Below are positions 63,207 to 64,000 of a stretch of 64,000 bases of DNA, in pieces. This DNA is from Magnetococcales bacterium (GTDB lineage: Bacteria > Pseudomonadota > Magnetococcia > Magnetococcales > Magnetaquicoccaceae): the NCBI GenBank assembly GCA_015231375.1, contig JADGBT010000018.1, positions 1-64,000 on the forward strand, given 5' to 3'. The notes beneath the pieces are model-generated. The model was not told where the DNA came from, did no database searches, and saw only the letters and a program-made list of their open reading frames with translations. Within the stretch, counting starts at the first letter, position 1; each line of letters begins with the position of its first letter. Position numbers and translations under genes: made by a program.

Positions 63207-64000
63207 ATGCCCCGTCTGATCGAACTGAGCCTGGAACAGGCTCAGACCATGATCCAACGATTCACCCCAGAAATGCGTATGGTACGTTCTCTGGGAGGAG
63301 GCAGTTTCGGACAGGTCTTCCTGCTCGAAGACCCCTTTTCCCAGGTGGCAGTCAAGATCATCCCTCTGAAAATACGCGGACGAGAAGAGACGGAAGAAAA
63401 CCACGAGTGGCGACAATTGACCACCCAGTGGCATCGACTCAACCACGCCAGTCTGGTGCGCATTCGCAGCTTCCACGCCTTCAACGACCCGGATTCCACC
63501 GCGTCGATCGAGTCCTACGGCCTGATCTACATGGATTTCTGGCCGATCAACTTATACGATTTCATCAAGCGGCTCAAACGGGAAAAGGCCTTCACGGCCC
63601 CCCGCAAACGCCACCTGCTGCTCAATCTGGCCACATTGTTGCACCGTCTGCTGGCCGATACCGGGCTGATCGTCACCGATCTGAAACTGGAAAACATCCT
63701 GGTGGCCTCACGCGATCCCGGCCCCATGGATCTGGCCCTGATCGACCTGGGCGGCGTGTGCGAGGCCCGGGTGGCCGATTATTACCGGGTGATCACCACA
63801 GATTTCTACATGGCGCCCGAACTCCAGAATCACAGCGTGACCCGCATCGACGCCGCGATTCTGCAATTCAGTTTCGGTCTGGCGGGCTACTACATCCTGG
63901 AAGGCCGCTGGCCCGTGGCGGAATACGACTACCTGAAACCTCTGCTGATCAAACTGCGGCAGCAGGAAGGTCTGAACTGGTCTGAAGAGGTCTCCACCGC
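63207..64000 (+). CDS. Ser/Thr protein kinase-like protein, partial (3' end missing)
   Basis: The first 264 codons of a kinase gene that runs off the window. The glycine loop GGGSFGQVF (30-38), VAIK-type Lys50, catalytic loop VTDLKLEN with D158, K160 and N163, and APE (203-205) are present. The metal-binding DFG reads DLG (180-182) and the usual HRD is IVTD, both tolerated in active kinases. It is a eukaryotic-like kinase, divergent from the secretion operon across a 220-base gap. It may phosphorylate a local regulator, which is a guess. Confidence 0.85.
   Translation, partial: MPRLIELSLEQAQTMIQRFTPEMRMVRSLGGGSFGQVFLLEDPFSQVAVKIIPLKIRGREETEENHEWRQLTTQWHRLNHASLVRIRSFHAFNDPDSTASIESYGLIYMDFWPINLYDFIKRLKREKAFTAPRKRHLLLNLATLLHRLLADTGLIVTDLKLENILVASRDPGPMDLALIDLGGVCEARVADYYRVITTDFYMAPELQNHSVTRIDAAILQFSFGLAGYYILEGRWPVAEYDYLKPLLIKLRQQEGLNWSEEVST

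Noticed and set aside
63188-63985. Plus-strand open frame beginning at 63188
   Set aside because: It is a different frame from the kinase, which begins at 63207 and shows all kinase motifs; the 63188 frame gives Arg/His-rich sequence without domains.

Overview
The window reads as a chromosomal segment of a GC-rich, Gram-negative proteobacterium with a microaerophilic or anaerobic autotrophic life style. The best fit I can offer from gene content is a Magnetococcales-like (early-branching alphaproteobacterial) organism: two-subunit ferredoxin-dependent 2-oxoacid oxidoreductases, fumarate reductase, succinyl-CoA synthetase, monomeric isocitrate dehydrogenase, many hemerythrin and c-type-heme sensors, and a small 4.5S SRP RNA. 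This placement is inference. No magnetosome, rRNA, phage, CRISPR or insertion-sequence genes are visible. Most of the segment is tightly packed chromosome, largely transcribed on the minus strand.

Region by region. (1) 1-15.8 kb: sensing and envelope. Two convergent methyl-accepting chemotaxis proteins both carry a periplasmic CxxCH heme motif, and one also has CZB-like and hemerythrin domains. Then come a LOG-family protein, a YbbA-type ABC ATPase divergent from a TesA-like esterase, a PAS-GGDEF-EAL protein, an OmpA-like lipoprotein, a NarL-type regulator, a large hybrid histidine kinase, a small orphan protein and a stand-alone bacteriohemerythrin. (2) 15.8-35.9 kb: carbon fixation and energy. 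In transcription order on the minus strand this holds porA, porB, a degenerate EAL protein, an orphan, frdB, frdA, sucC, sucD, korA, korB, a pentapeptide-repeat protein, sdhE, adk, hppA and icd. Together these encode pyruvate synthase, fumarate reductase, succinyl-CoA synthetase, 2-oxoglutarate synthase and isocitrate dehydrogenase, i.e. most CO2-fixing and reductive steps of the reductive TCA cycle, plus a proton-pumping pyrophosphatase and adenylate kinase. Citrate cleavage, aconitase, fumarase and malate dehydrogenase are not in the window. A near-consensus sigma-70 promoter with a long leader stands ahead of porA.

(3) 35.9-40.9 kb: housekeeping. recR, ybaB, dnaX, the SRP RNA, two tRNA-Ser genes, tadA, a DUF2155-like protein, a thioredoxin-like [2Fe-2S] ferredoxin and tRNA-Ile with its own promoter and terminator. 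(4) 41-54.3 kb: a mixed region with an Rpn/YhgA-type nuclease, an rfbA plus degenerate rfbC plus CheY-like operon, a Tat-exported beta-carbonic anhydrase, tcdA, tatD, a Sel1 protein, an AAA ATPase, a CapA-like protein and two glycosyltransferases. (5) 54.3-64 kb: an unusual type I secretion locus. One 1330-residue polypeptide fuses two ABC exporter halves (the first nucleotide site degenerate) and is flanked by two different HlyD-type adaptors, followed by a LuxR-cyclase-like-NTPase regulator lacking the P-loop lysine. A divergent Ser/Thr-kinase-like gene runs off the end.

The two systems I consider most worth attention are the fused, asymmetric T1SS exporter with its degenerate regulator, and the wedge of a c-di-GMP-type (degenerate EAL) protein plus an orphan inside the reductive TCA operon. 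Short tandem duplications at gene ends recur. One of them, a 59-bp duplication, appears to separate tcdA from a downstream gene that would otherwise be read in the same frame.
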